Shown here in pieces: positions 49,944 to 57,789 of a stretch of DNA of 64,000 bases (its first letter is position 1; every line of letters begins with the position of its first letter). The notes under the pieces were generated by a model. The model was not told the DNA's origin. It did no database searches and worked only from the letters and a program-made list of their open reading frames with translations. The stretch is from CBDCPI01 sp965220245. Its GTDB lineage: Bacteria; Chloroflexota; Dehalococcoidia; Lucifugimonadales; UBA3495. Location: positions 23,457 through 87,456 of the forward strand of contig CBDCPI010000007.1 of the NCBI GenBank assembly GCA_965220245.1. Direction: 5' to 3'. The position numbers and the translations under genes are program-made.

Positions 49944-50897
49944 ATGTCTTCGGAAATAAACGCACTTTCCGGGACTGCGCTCGGGGATTACGGCCATTCG
50001 ATATTCAAACGGGACGGTTTTGTTTGCGTCTATTGCGGCTTCGACGGCAACGGGTTCGGCAATTGGCGTCAATTGAGTGTCAACCATCTACGGCCCGCCG
50101 GTAGCGGGGGAACGGACTCCACGGACAATCTGGTAACCGCTTGTAACTTTTGTAATTCGGCTACTAGCCAGATGACATTCCCGGCCGACAAGAGCGCCGA
50201 CGAAATACTGAAGCTGAAAAGGGAGCACGTAGCCAATCGGCTCAAGCCATTCTACGAGTTCTGGTCCCACGAGGTGGCGCCAAGGATTACCGCCCTGACT
50301 CCCGCGCAGGGCGGCACGTATTTGCCCAATCCCTTGGTGCTGGACATCCGGGCCGTCGAAATGACCGATGACCAACTCCTTCAGTTCTGCGCCGACAATG
50401 GGGACCTGCAAATCGAGCTTACGGCGAAAAGGAAGTTGGTCGTCATGCCGCCAACGGGGTCGCTAACCGGATGGCAAGAGAACAGGTTGGCCGCCCGTCT
50501 GGACCGTTGGGCCGACCAGGATGGTACTGGTATGGCCTTCGGCCCCTCGGCAGGATTCACTTTCCCAAATGGCGCGATACTCGCCCCCGACGCCTCTTGG
50601 GTGCTTACGGAGCGGTGGGAGGCCCTAGAAGAAGCGGACCAAAAAAGGTTTGCCCATCTCTGTCCCGACTTTGTGGCTGAGGTCCGCTCTCCATCTGATA
50701 GCCTGGCGATGGCCCAGGCCAAGATGGCCGAGTACGTGGAAAACGGCGCTCGGCTGGGGTGGCTCATCGACCCGCAACAGCGGCGCGTGTACATCTATCG
50801 GCCGGGTTCGCCGGTTGAGGTCTTGGAAGACCCGCCGACGGTGTCCGGCGACCCGGTGCTGCCGGGCTTTGGACTCAATCTCCAAGAGATTTGGTAA
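49944..50897 (+). CDS. HNH endonuclease-Uma2 fusion, copy 2
   Basis: 317 residues, tandem duplicate of the previous gene. The HNH part differs by only a few residues (V12A, A59S, R76Q, S97A, D110E). The Uma2 part is identical at both ends but residues ~180-213 diverge (ENRLAARLDRWADQDGTGMA against EGELYLRLALWAREDRTGIT). HNH Cys/His/Asn residues and Uma2 acidic residues are intact. ATG 49944 again lies 5 bases after the preceding stop. The stop is 14 bases before the leuD ATG. Confidence 0.88.
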   Translation: MSSEINALSGTALGDYGHSIFKRDGFVCVYCGFDGNGFGNWRQLSVNHLRPAGSGGTDSTDNLVTACNFCNSATSQMTFPADKSADEILKLKREHVANRLKPFYEFWSHEVAPRITALTPAQGGTYLPNPLVLDIRAVEMTDDQLLQFCADNGDLQIELTAKRKLVVMPPTGSLTGWQENRLAARLDRWADQDGTGMAFGPSAGFTFPNGAILAPDASWVLTERWEALEEADQKRFAHLCPDFVAEVRSPSDSLAMAQAKMAEYVENGARLGWLIDPQQRRVYIYRPGSPVEVLEDPPTVSGDPVLPGFGLNLQEIW

Positions 50898-50911
50898 CCG
50901 AGAGGACGATT

Positions 50912-51505
50912 ATGGACCCGTTCACCAAACTCACCGGCGTCGTGGCGCCCTTGGATCGGGTGAATATCGACACCGATCAGATAATCCCTGCGGTGTACCT
51001 GAAGAGCATCGAACGCACCGGGTTCGGGCCCAATCTGTTTGCGCCTTGGCGTTACCATGCCGACGGCAGCCCCAACCCAGACTTTGTGCTGAATAATCCA
51101 GCCTACCGCGATGCCGCCGTTCTAGTGGCCGGCCGGAACTTTGGTTGCGGCTCTTCGCGGGAGCACGCCCCTTGGGCGCTGCACGACTATGGCATCCGGT
51201 GCATCATTGCGCCCAGCTTCGCGGACATTTTCTACAACAACTGTTTCCAAAACGGGCTGTTGCCGGTGCGCTTGCCGGATGAAGAGGTCCGATTACTCTT
51301 AAACCATGCCGAGTCCAACCCGGGGGTCCAATTGAACGTGGACCTAGAGGCACAAAGAGTCTGGTCCGAAGACGAGGCGGTCTCCCTGAACTTCGAGATA
51401 GACCCGGCCCGGCGTCACTCCCTGCTGAACGGCTTGGACAACATCGGTTTAACGCTACAGTTCGAGGACAAAATTACAGCCTATGAAGAGAGCCGCGGCC
51501 TGTAG
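50912..51505 (+). CDS. leuD: 3-isopropylmalate dehydratase small subunit
   Basis: 197 residues. Swivelling subunit of isopropylmalate isomerase. DRVNIDTDQIIPAVYLKSIE near the start, RNFGCGSSREHAPWAL and PSFADIFYNNCFQNGLLPV are the family blocks. ATG 50912 follows GAGAGGA and is preferred over an earlier in-frame TTG. It would depend on read-through from the leuC promoter across three nuclease-fold genes unless an internal promoter exists; none is obvious. Confidence 0.96.
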   Translation: MDPFTKLTGVVAPLDRVNIDTDQIIPAVYLKSIERTGFGPNLFAPWRYHADGSPNPDFVLNNPAYRDAAVLVAGRNFGCGSSREHAPWALHDYGIRCIIAPSFADIFYNNCFQNGLLPVRLPDEEVRLLLNHAESNPGVQLNVDLEAQRVWSEDEAVSLNFEIDPARRHSLLNGLDNIGLTLQFEDKITAYEESRGL

Positions 51506-51550
51506 TTCTCAGACTGTTGCCAAGCAACGCCGAACAACCGCGGGCTGATG

Positions 51551-52933
51551 CTATCCGCTGTCCGGCGGTGGATAGGCCCGCGCCACTTGTTCGCGGAAGT
51601 CGACTTCGTAGCGCTGCATCCGGCCTTGCCTTACCTGCTCGTCCAGGGACGGCCGTTGCACCGGACGAGGGTCGGTGGGAGCGTAGCCGATAACCCCGTT
51701 AGCCTCCAACTCCAGTATTCTCTCTTGGCTGTAACCTAGTGTCTCGGCCAGGACCAAGCGATTATCCTCGCCCAGTATGGGCGCGGCCTTGCCGGCTACC
51801 GCCGGGGTTGCCGACAGTTTCCAAGGACGGCTGGCATAAGGCAAGGGCGGCATGTTGGTGCTGGGGTGATGGGCTACCACCTCGTAAAAGCCCCGTTCCT
51901 TCAAATGGGGATCGAAGAGCAAGTCTCGACTGTCTAGCACCGCTCCGGCGGCTACTCCCGACTCCTGCAAACGCTGCATCAGTTCGTGAGCATCCCACTC
52001 CCTGGTTGCCTGGGTCACCAACTCGCTCAGCTCGTCCCGGTTTCTCCAGCGGTCCAGTCCGTTGGCAAACCTGTAGTCCTCCGCCCACTGCCCCCGATTC
52101 AATACGGCGCATAACGAACGCCACTGATCATCGTTTTCCGCAGCGATGGCGATCCAGCGGTCGTTTCCCCGGCAAGGGTAGCAGCCGTGGGGAGCGATAG
52201 CCGCCGGGTGGCCGTTGCCGGTCCGGGGCGCCACCCGGCGGTTTACGGCCCAGTCCAGCAGCGCCTCGGGGATAGTTGCGCTGGCCGTCTGGGTCTGAGA
52301 AACGTCGATGAACTGGCCCTCTCCCGTGCGCAGCCGGTGCATTAGGGCCGCCATGATCGCGTAGACCGTGAACTCCGCGGCAGTGTAGTCGGTGTAGGGA
52401 ATTTCCGGCATCGCTGGCGGACCGCCTACGTAACCGGTCGTATAGGCCAAGCCCGACGCGCTTTCAGTCGCTGGGCCGGTGGCGCCAAAGGCGGACCAAG
52501 GGCCGGTGTACCCGTAGCCGGTGGAAGACACCATGATGATGTCGGGCCGTATCTGCCGCAGCTCGTCATATTCCAGTTGGAAGTTCTTGATGACCCGCGG
52601 CGTAAAATTCTCGGTGAAGACGTCGCTGATCGCGGCCAGTTGCCTTAGGATGGCCAAGCCTTCCGCTTGGGTCAGGTCCAAGGTAATGCCCAACTTGTTC
52701 CGGTTTTGCTCGTAGAAATTGGCGCCCCGGTTCCAAAACTCGCCGCTCACGTCGTTCTCGTAAACCGAGTCTCCCCGGTAGCTCTCCAACCGCTGGCAAG
52801 ATTCCAAGCGGATGACTTGGGCCCCCATGTCGGCCAGCATCTTGGTAGCCCACGGAATCGCAATCAGTTGTCCCATCTCAAGGACGCGGACACCCTTGAG
52901 GGGACCTGACGATTTTTGACCTGCTGCCGTCAA
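51551..52933 (-). CDS. CaiB/BaiF family III CoA-transferase
   Basis: 460 residues. Moves CoA between acids. GVRVLEMGQLIAIPWATKMLADMGAQVIRLE is typical; the Asp nucleophile normally at ~170 fits the conserved PYTDYTAAEFTVYAIMAAL block. Length is slightly above the ~400 usual. The TTG start overlaps the stop of the frameshifted CoA-transferase upstream, behind GGAGG. The two may have formed a heteromer. Confidence 0.88.
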   Translation of the reverse strand: MTAAGQKSSGPLKGVRVLEMGQLIAIPWATKMLADMGAQVIRLESCQRLESYRGDSVYENDVSGEFWNRGANFYEQNRNKLGITLDLTQAEGLAILRQLAAISDVFTENFTPRVIKNFQLEYDELRQIRPDIIMVSSTGYGYTGPWSAFGATGPATESASGLAYTTGYVGGPPAMPEIPYTDYTAAEFTVYAIMAALMHRLRTGEGQFIDVSQTQTASATIPEALLDWAVNRRVAPRTGNGHPAAIAPHGCYPCRGNDRWIAIAAENDDQWRSLCAVLNRGQWAEDYRFANGLDRWRNRDELSELVTQATREWDAHELMQRLQESGVAAGAVLDSRDLLFDPHLKERGFYEVVAHHPSTNMPPLPYASRPWKLSATPAVAGKAAPILGEDNRLVLAETLGYSQERILELEANGVIGYAPTDPRPVQRPSLDEQVRQGRMQRYEVDFREQVARAYPPPDSG

Positions 52934-54127
52934 ATAACCTCCAACGACCTCAAGCTCGCTAATTCCCGTTCCGAAAGCCCCAGCCTTTCTCCAAAAATTG
53001 CCTGGTTGTGTTGCCCTAAAGTGGGCGCTGGGGATTGCGCTTGCCAGGGAGTACCGTCCATCAGGAAGGGAGGCCCAGGGTATTTAATCGTACCTACCGC
53101 CGGGTGGTCGATGTCCACGAAATATTCCCTAGCTTGGAACTGGGCGTCGGCCAATACTTCGTCCGGGGACTGCACGACGCCATAGATATACCGCCTCTGA
53201 TGAGCAGCGAAAAACACATCCAGTTTCTGTTTTTGCAGGAAGTACCGGTCCAAGACTTCTCCCAACTCCTCGGCGTTGGCAAGACGGGCCGATGGGGTGT
53301 TGAACTTGACGTCATCCAACTCGGGCAACCCCATGAACTCCACGAACGCGCTCCAATTGAGACTGGCGCCGATGCCCGGATTGGGCAAGATGTATCCGTC
53401 CGAGGTTTGCCGCAACCGGGTCAGGTCGCCGCTGTGGTTGGGCTGCCGCCTCCGCACCGCTCCGGTGTAGGTGTAGTTGTTGACCACGTCTCTGAGGGCC
53501 GAGGCGATGCCCTCCTGAATAGAAACGTCTACGTGTTGACCTTGCCCGGTAAGCCGTTGGTGGTACAGCGCCATGAGAGCCGCGGACGCCGCGTTAGTGC
53601 CCGCCTTGAACTGGGCTTGGTGCATAGCGTGTTTCAATGGTTCCCGGTCATAGGCGCCGAAGATGTACATCAACCCGCCAAGGGCGTACTCCACCAAGTC
53701 ATTGGCCCGGTAGTCGCGGTAGGGCCCCGTCTGCCCGAAGTTGGAGACCGAGACCATGACCAGCGACGGGTTTAGCTCCCGCAGCATAGGATAGTCCAGG
53801 CCCAACGAGAGCATGACCCGGGGGGAGAAATTTTCCACCAGCAAGTCGGACTCCCGGGCCAATTCCTTGATCATCTTCCGGCCCTGGGACGTTTTCAAGT
53901 TCAGGGTAACGCTTTGCTTACTGGTGTTGAGGTACAAAAAAAAGCAGGCTCGTTTCCAAGCCTGCTTCATCGTGGAAAAAGGGTGGTATGCGACGGGCCG
54001 GGTCCCCTCCGGGGCGTTCGACCTTAACCACGTCAGCCCCAAAGTCGGCGAGAAGCTTGCTACAGGCCGACCCGGCGATATGGTGGGTCAGGTCCAGCAC
54101 CTTGACCCCTGCCAACGCGGAGGGCAT
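52930..54127 (-). pseudogene. Family III CoA-transferase with a frameshift at a T8 run
   Basis: The 5' part from ATG 54127 reads MPSALAGVKVLDLTHHIAG then ends early. The 3' part, in another frame, resumes with YLNTSKQSVTLNLKTSQGRK and runs to 52930. The break is at eight A's (53936-53943 on the + strand, T8 in the mRNA sense). With seven T's the frame reads LLFLYLNTSKQSV and gives a normal ~398-residue enzyme. It is therefore a sequencing/assembly indel, a true mutation, or a slippage site. It lies 2 bases after the retropepsin-like gene and overlaps the next CoA-transferase. Confidence 0.85.
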
Positions 54128-54129
54128 AT

Positions 54130-54510
54130 TCAGGGCCTTGTCCGAAAGCCCCGGAGCCGGGTTGAGGGGAGTCTCCGGAGAGTCTGGTTGTGGGGGTCCA
54201 CCTCGATGCCCACCGATTCCAGGGCGGTCACCCCCAACAGAGGTTCGGCGTTTTCCTCACCGAATACGATGGTCCCACCGACGAATTCTCCCATGAACTC
54301 TATTCGTGCAGCGGTGATGTCCATTCTGATTTCACTGCCGTCGGCCAGGCCGTATACCCTCTGTCCTTCAGGGACCAAGCCAATGGACTCCAGATGCTGT
54401 CTTGGAACCAGGCAGTCCGTTGCGCCGGTGTCCACCAGAAAAAGACCCTCCCAGACCCGGTCAGGTTCAGCGATGTTCCTGATGGCGGCGGTCACCCTGG
54501 TAGCTCCCAT
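54130..54510 (-). CDS. Retropepsin-like (clan AA) aspartic protease
   Basis: 126 residues, single-domain aspartic protease that must dimerise. The catalytic motif is LFLVDTGATDCLVP near residues 23-36; the C-terminal block EPLLGVTALESVGIEVDP is typical of bacterial clan AA proteins. AGGAG lies about 8 bases before the ATG. Tight linkage to two CoA-transferase genes is odd; a proteolytic role on them is only speculation. Confidence 0.85.
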   Translation of the reverse strand: MGATRVTAAIRNIAEPDRVWEGLFLVDTGATDCLVPRQHLESIGLVPEGQRVYGLADGSEIRMDITAARIEFMGEFVGGTIVFGEENAEPLLGVTALESVGIEVDPHNQTLRRLPSTRLRGFRTRP

Positions 54511-54548
54511 CTTGCGCTCCTATATGTTCAGCCCGCCCTCCATACCCG

Positions 54549-55049
54549 CTAGAATACCCGATTACATGATTGGCATCGGTAAGAAGCCTTATGCGGATAC
54601 TGTCGGAGGCGAATTTTTTCGCTGCCGCAACTGGGGCAATCGGAAGGCAAATCTGTATCCATCAACTTGGAGTGTCGAGCCTTCATATCCCGCCAAGAGC
54701 CTATAGCACGACGGTCAGCGCCAAAGGCCAGTTCGGGTAGCTTATCGTAGGAAAAGAACCGGGCGTCTAAGCACTCCTTTTTCTGTATCCGTAGCTGGCC
54801 GCCCATTATTAGGCCATAGAACGACTTGATAGGGTGCTTGTGCCCCTCCAAGATAGTTGAGATGATTTCAACTTTAAGGCCGGTCTCTTCTCGCATTTCC
54901 CGTGCGGCAGCCCGCCAGTAGTCCTCGCCATGGTCAACTAGGCCACCAGGCAGAGACCACTTGCCCTTTTTCTTACCGTAAGCGCGCTGAATTAGTAGGA
55001 CTTGGCCTTTACCGTTTTCAGCAAGGCAGAAAGCTACTGGCTTAGGAAT
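54549..55049 (-). CDS. Nudix hydrolase with C-terminal zinc ribbon, apparent ATT start
   Basis: About 166 residues. The Nudix box is GGLVDHGEDYWRAAAREMREE-TGL, intact. The N-terminal strand PKPVAFCLAENGKGQVLLIQRA is normal. The last ~25 residues are a zinc ribbon (CPSCGSEK...YRCQSC). An in-frame TAG lies four codons before the Pro-Lys-Pro start, and between them there is no ATG, GTG or TTG. The codon before Pro is ATT, preceded at 6 bases by AGAGG, so ATT (55047-55049) is the probable start, or the original ATG has mutated. The later ATG at 54896 would cut the Nudix box. Confidence 0.75.
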   Translation of the reverse strand: MPKPVAFCLAENGKGQVLLIQRAYGKKKGKWSLPGGLVDHGEDYWRAAAREMREETGLKVEIISTILEGHKHPIKSFYGLIMGGQLRIQKKECLDARFFSYDKLPELAFGADRRAIGSWRDMKARHSKLMDTDLPSDCPSCGSEKIRLRQYPHKASYRCQSCNRVF

Positions 55050-55093
55050 AGTAGACCTCTATATGTCTGATTTCAGGATTAAATTGAAACGCC

Positions 55094-55456
55094 CTAGTCT
55101 CCGGGATAGACGAGTTTAAGCAGCACGTGCCGCCGGTTCTTGGTGTAGGGCCGGACCTGCTCCGGCCACCGGCCCAATTCCACCGCCTCGCCCCAAGCCG
55201 CGCTGGTCAAAACCTCGGGGCTGTCAATTTCGTACATGGCGTGGAAGGTGGGCTCGCTCTCCAAGACCACGTTGCGAGTCTCCCCGCCAATCAGCACCGA
55301 AAAGCTCTGCTTCTCAAACCGGCTTATCGGACCAACACCTGGGACCTTGGACAGTTCCGGGCAATGCTCAGTATCGTAGACTTCATTGAACAACGCTTTC
55401 TTCTCGGGTTCGACGTCCATGCTGGCGATGAACAGGTACTTGGATTTCGGGGCCAC
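55094..55456 (-). CDS. Dimeric alpha/beta-barrel-type small protein of unknown function
   Basis: 120 residues. KYLFIASMDVEPEKKALFNE and YDTEHCPELSKVPGV resemble ferredoxin-like barrel proteins (EthD/NIPSNAP/DUF4286-like); the D-x-E-H segment is typical. The GTG start 55456 follows AAGGAG at 7 bases. No function assigned. It is followed downstream by the Nudix gene in the same direction. Confidence 0.7.
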   Translation of the reverse strand: MAPKSKYLFIASMDVEPEKKALFNEVYDTEHCPELSKVPGVGPISRFEKQSFSVLIGGETRNVVLESEPTFHAMYEIDSPEVLTSAAWGEAVELGRWPEQVRPYTKNRRHVLLKLVYPGD

Positions 55457-55585
55457 GACACTACTCCTTGAGTTGTTTAGGCTTAGGGCCTCCACTCATG
55501 CCGGAGGCCCTCGTCTTTCCGTCGATAGAAGGATAACCGGGTCTTCCATTTGGCCGAAGCCCGGAGCAGTCCCGAGACCGGCCCT

Positions 55586-55752
55586 AGAGCGTGTGTTAGA
55601 AGTCCCTTCTCCTTGGGGAGAAGGTTAGGCCTGTCCTGAGCCTGTCGAAGGGATGAGGGGAAAGCTGACAGCGTCCAAACGCAGCCCACAGCAAGAATTG
55701 CCCTCGCCCTAACCCTCTCCCGGCGGGAGAGGGAATTTGTCACACACGCTCT
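55586..55752. repeat. Composite dispersed repeat with AGAGCGTGTGT ends
   Basis: 167 bp. Perfect 11 bp inverted ends AGAGCGTGTGT (55586-55596) and ACACACGCTCT (55742-55752). Inside are two hairpin modules, CCTTCTCCTTGGGGAGAAGG and CCCTCTCCCGGCGGGAGAGGG, and a single CCTGAGCCTGTCGAAGGG arm related to the nested pair at 6946-7154. It lies in the 295-base gap before the TPP enzyme and touches that gene's last codon. Confidence 0.7.
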
Positions 55753-57398
55753 TAAAAGGCCCGGCGGTGGGAGGCTTGAGTCTCCGAAGAGGTAATAAAC
55801 TCCAATAGCACCGCGGTGCCTTCTTGTTCGGTAACCTGCCGGGCCCGTTGGAATGCGGGGATGATTTCCGCCGGGTCTTCTATCCGCTCGGCATAGCCGC
55901 CCATGGCCCGGCCCATGTCAGCGTAGTTCCCTCCCAGGTCCCGGGTGTTAAACAACTCGTGAGAGGCGGCCATGACGGTGGTTTCCGCGGCCATCGTGGA
56001 GTTGTTGAGCACCACGGTAATGATTGGCAGATCGGAGCGGACCGCAGTCTCGAAGTCCAGTCCGGTCATCCCAAAGGCGGCATCCCCCATGAAATTGACG
56101 CACACCTTTTCCGGTTGGGCCAGCTTGGCGCCGATGGTCAAACCCAAGCCCGTGCCCAGCCCGTGGGACTTGCCCCAGCCCAGGTAGGTCCGTGGGCCGT
56201 TGGATCGATAGAAGGGCGTGATCTGGTCCCGGGGTCCTCCCGAATCGTGGGTAATTATTGCGTCCTCCGGCGGTACGGCTTTCATGAAGTCCCAGATCAC
56301 CCGATATGGGTTGATGGGCGCCGAATTATCGGTAAGTTTGGGACTCCACTGGCTAATCCAGCCCTCGCGCTCGGACTGGATCTCCCGGGCTACCGCATCG
56401 TCATTGGCCCGGGTCTGCCCCACAATCTCGGTGCAGGCTTCGATCATCTGCCGGAGCACCAACTTGGCGTCTCCGACAATCGGATAGTCGATGTTGTAGT
56501 CCTTGTTGATGTCACGGGGGTCGTTGGTGGCTTGGACCATGGTCTTGCCGCCGGGAATGTTCATCGACATGCCGTGCTTGGTAAAGCTACAGCCAATGCC
56601 GAACATCAGGTCCGAGCGGGCCACGAAGTGGTATACGGTCCCCGACATGGTGCCGGAGCCGCTGCCTAGGGCCAACGGATGGACCTCCGGAAAGCCGCTC
56701 TTCCCCAACAAGGTTGTCATAACCGGGACTTGGAGCAACTCTGCCAGTTCTACCAGTTCATCGGTGGCGCCAGCGTACATCACCCCTTGTCCGGCGTGGA
56801 TGACGGGGTATCTGGCCTGGCATAGGGCCCTAGCGGCTGCTTCTATGTCCTGCGGGTTGCCTTGGGAGGGAACACGCCGGGATGGCAGATAGTAGAAGGC
56901 TTCTTCGGCGACTTCATCCACCGCAACGTCAACCGGCACTTCCACCAGCACCGGCCCGGGGCGGCCCTGACGCAGCGAAGCAAAGGCCCGGCGCATGATG
57001 TCAGAGGTCCGGTCGGCCGAGTTGATTTGCTCTATGGACTTGGTTATCCCCGAGAAATTGTTTATCGAGTTGAAGTGGGGCAGGATGCCGGTCCGTTCCT
57101 TGGGATGACCGGTGGGCATGACCAGGATGGGCGTCGAGTCGGAGTAGGCAGTGGCAACACCGGAGAAAGCGTTTTCCGCGCCCGGTCCGTATTGGAGCGC
57201 CACAACGCCCATGCGCTCGCCATTGGTTACCCGGCTGAACCCGTCGGCGATTCCCACGCCGACCCTTTCTTGGCGGCAGATGATGGGACGGATCCCGCCC
57301 AAGGCGGCGGACTCCAACACCGGGGTAGTCGGAAAACAACTCAGGTATTCCACTCCCTCTCTTTTTAGTATCTCGGTTATGGTGTCGATGGTGTTCAC
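55752..57398 (-). CDS. Thiamine pyrophosphate-dependent enzyme (acetolactate synthase/decarboxylase-like)
   Basis: 548 residues in the three-domain TPP fold. The cofactor-activating Glu is in ICRQERVGVGIADGFSR near residue 44. The TPP/Mg motif is MGDAAFGMTGLDFETAV ending in VVLNN near 440-468. The central domain shows IHAGQGVMYAGATDELVE. It may be acetolactate synthase-like, an oxalyl-CoA- or benzoylformate-type decarboxylase; the sequence alone does not decide. No small regulatory subunit gene is adjacent. The GTG start has AAGGAGG upstream. Its last codons touch the inverted repeat. Confidence 0.85.
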   Translation of the reverse strand: MNTIDTITEILKREGVEYLSCFPTTPVLESAALGGIRPIICRQERVGVGIADGFSRVTNGERMGVVALQYGPGAENAFSGVATAYSDSTPILVMPTGHPKERTGILPHFNSINNFSGITKSIEQINSADRTSDIMRRAFASLRQGRPGPVLVEVPVDVAVDEVAEEAFYYLPSRRVPSQGNPQDIEAAARALCQARYPVIHAGQGVMYAGATDELVELAELLQVPVMTTLLGKSGFPEVHPLALGSGSGTMSGTVYHFVARSDLMFGIGCSFTKHGMSMNIPGGKTMVQATNDPRDINKDYNIDYPIVGDAKLVLRQMIEACTEIVGQTRANDDAVAREIQSEREGWISQWSPKLTDNSAPINPYRVIWDFMKAVPPEDAIITHDSGGPRDQITPFYRSNGPRTYLGWGKSHGLGTGLGLTIGAKLAQPEKVCVNFMGDAAFGMTGLDFETAVRSDLPIITVVLNNSTMAAETTVMAASHELFNTRDLGGNYADMGRAMGGYAERIEDPAEIIPAFQRARQVTEQEGTAVLLEFITSSETQASHRRAF

Positions 57399-57789
57399 CG
57401 GCAGACCTCCTTCCGGATATGGCAGTTAAAACCGAATTTCGAACTAGGCACTGGCGCCACGTGCCGCACGATAGCGGTTTTGAAGAAAGAAGATGGCACA
57501 AGTTTTGATCTGAGCCAGCTAACCGCTTACTGGAAACGCGAACAGGAACTGTCTTTTAGACAGTAAGGAGTATACCACCGCAAGGTCTGGATTTCCCCGG
57601 CGCTTGGTCTTGTCGCGCAGGACGATTGCAAGGTTGATGCCAACGGTAATTGTCTGAATCAGGATTTACTGGATTTTGAGATTTTCAGGATATTCCCAAT
57701 CCTGAACGTCCTTTAATCTTGATAGTCCTGATTCAGACGAATAAGTGAGGGTATAAGAATAGGACTAGCGTATGAAAACAAGCGCCGGT
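57399..57789. other. 391-base intergenic gap
   Basis: No gene seen. It holds a short ACTGTC/GACAGT hairpin at 57549-57564, which could be an operator, and the palindromic repeat at 57652-57738. Any promoter of the TPP-enzyme gene should lie here on the minus strand. Confidence 0.5.
57652..57738. repeat. Palindromic GTCTGAATCAGGATTTAC repeat
   Basis: An 87 bp imperfect palindrome starting GTCTGAATCAGGATTTACTG and ending GATAGTCCTGATTCAGAC; the outer 12-13 bases are perfect complements. A half copy lies at 7161-7206. Confidence 0.75.
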
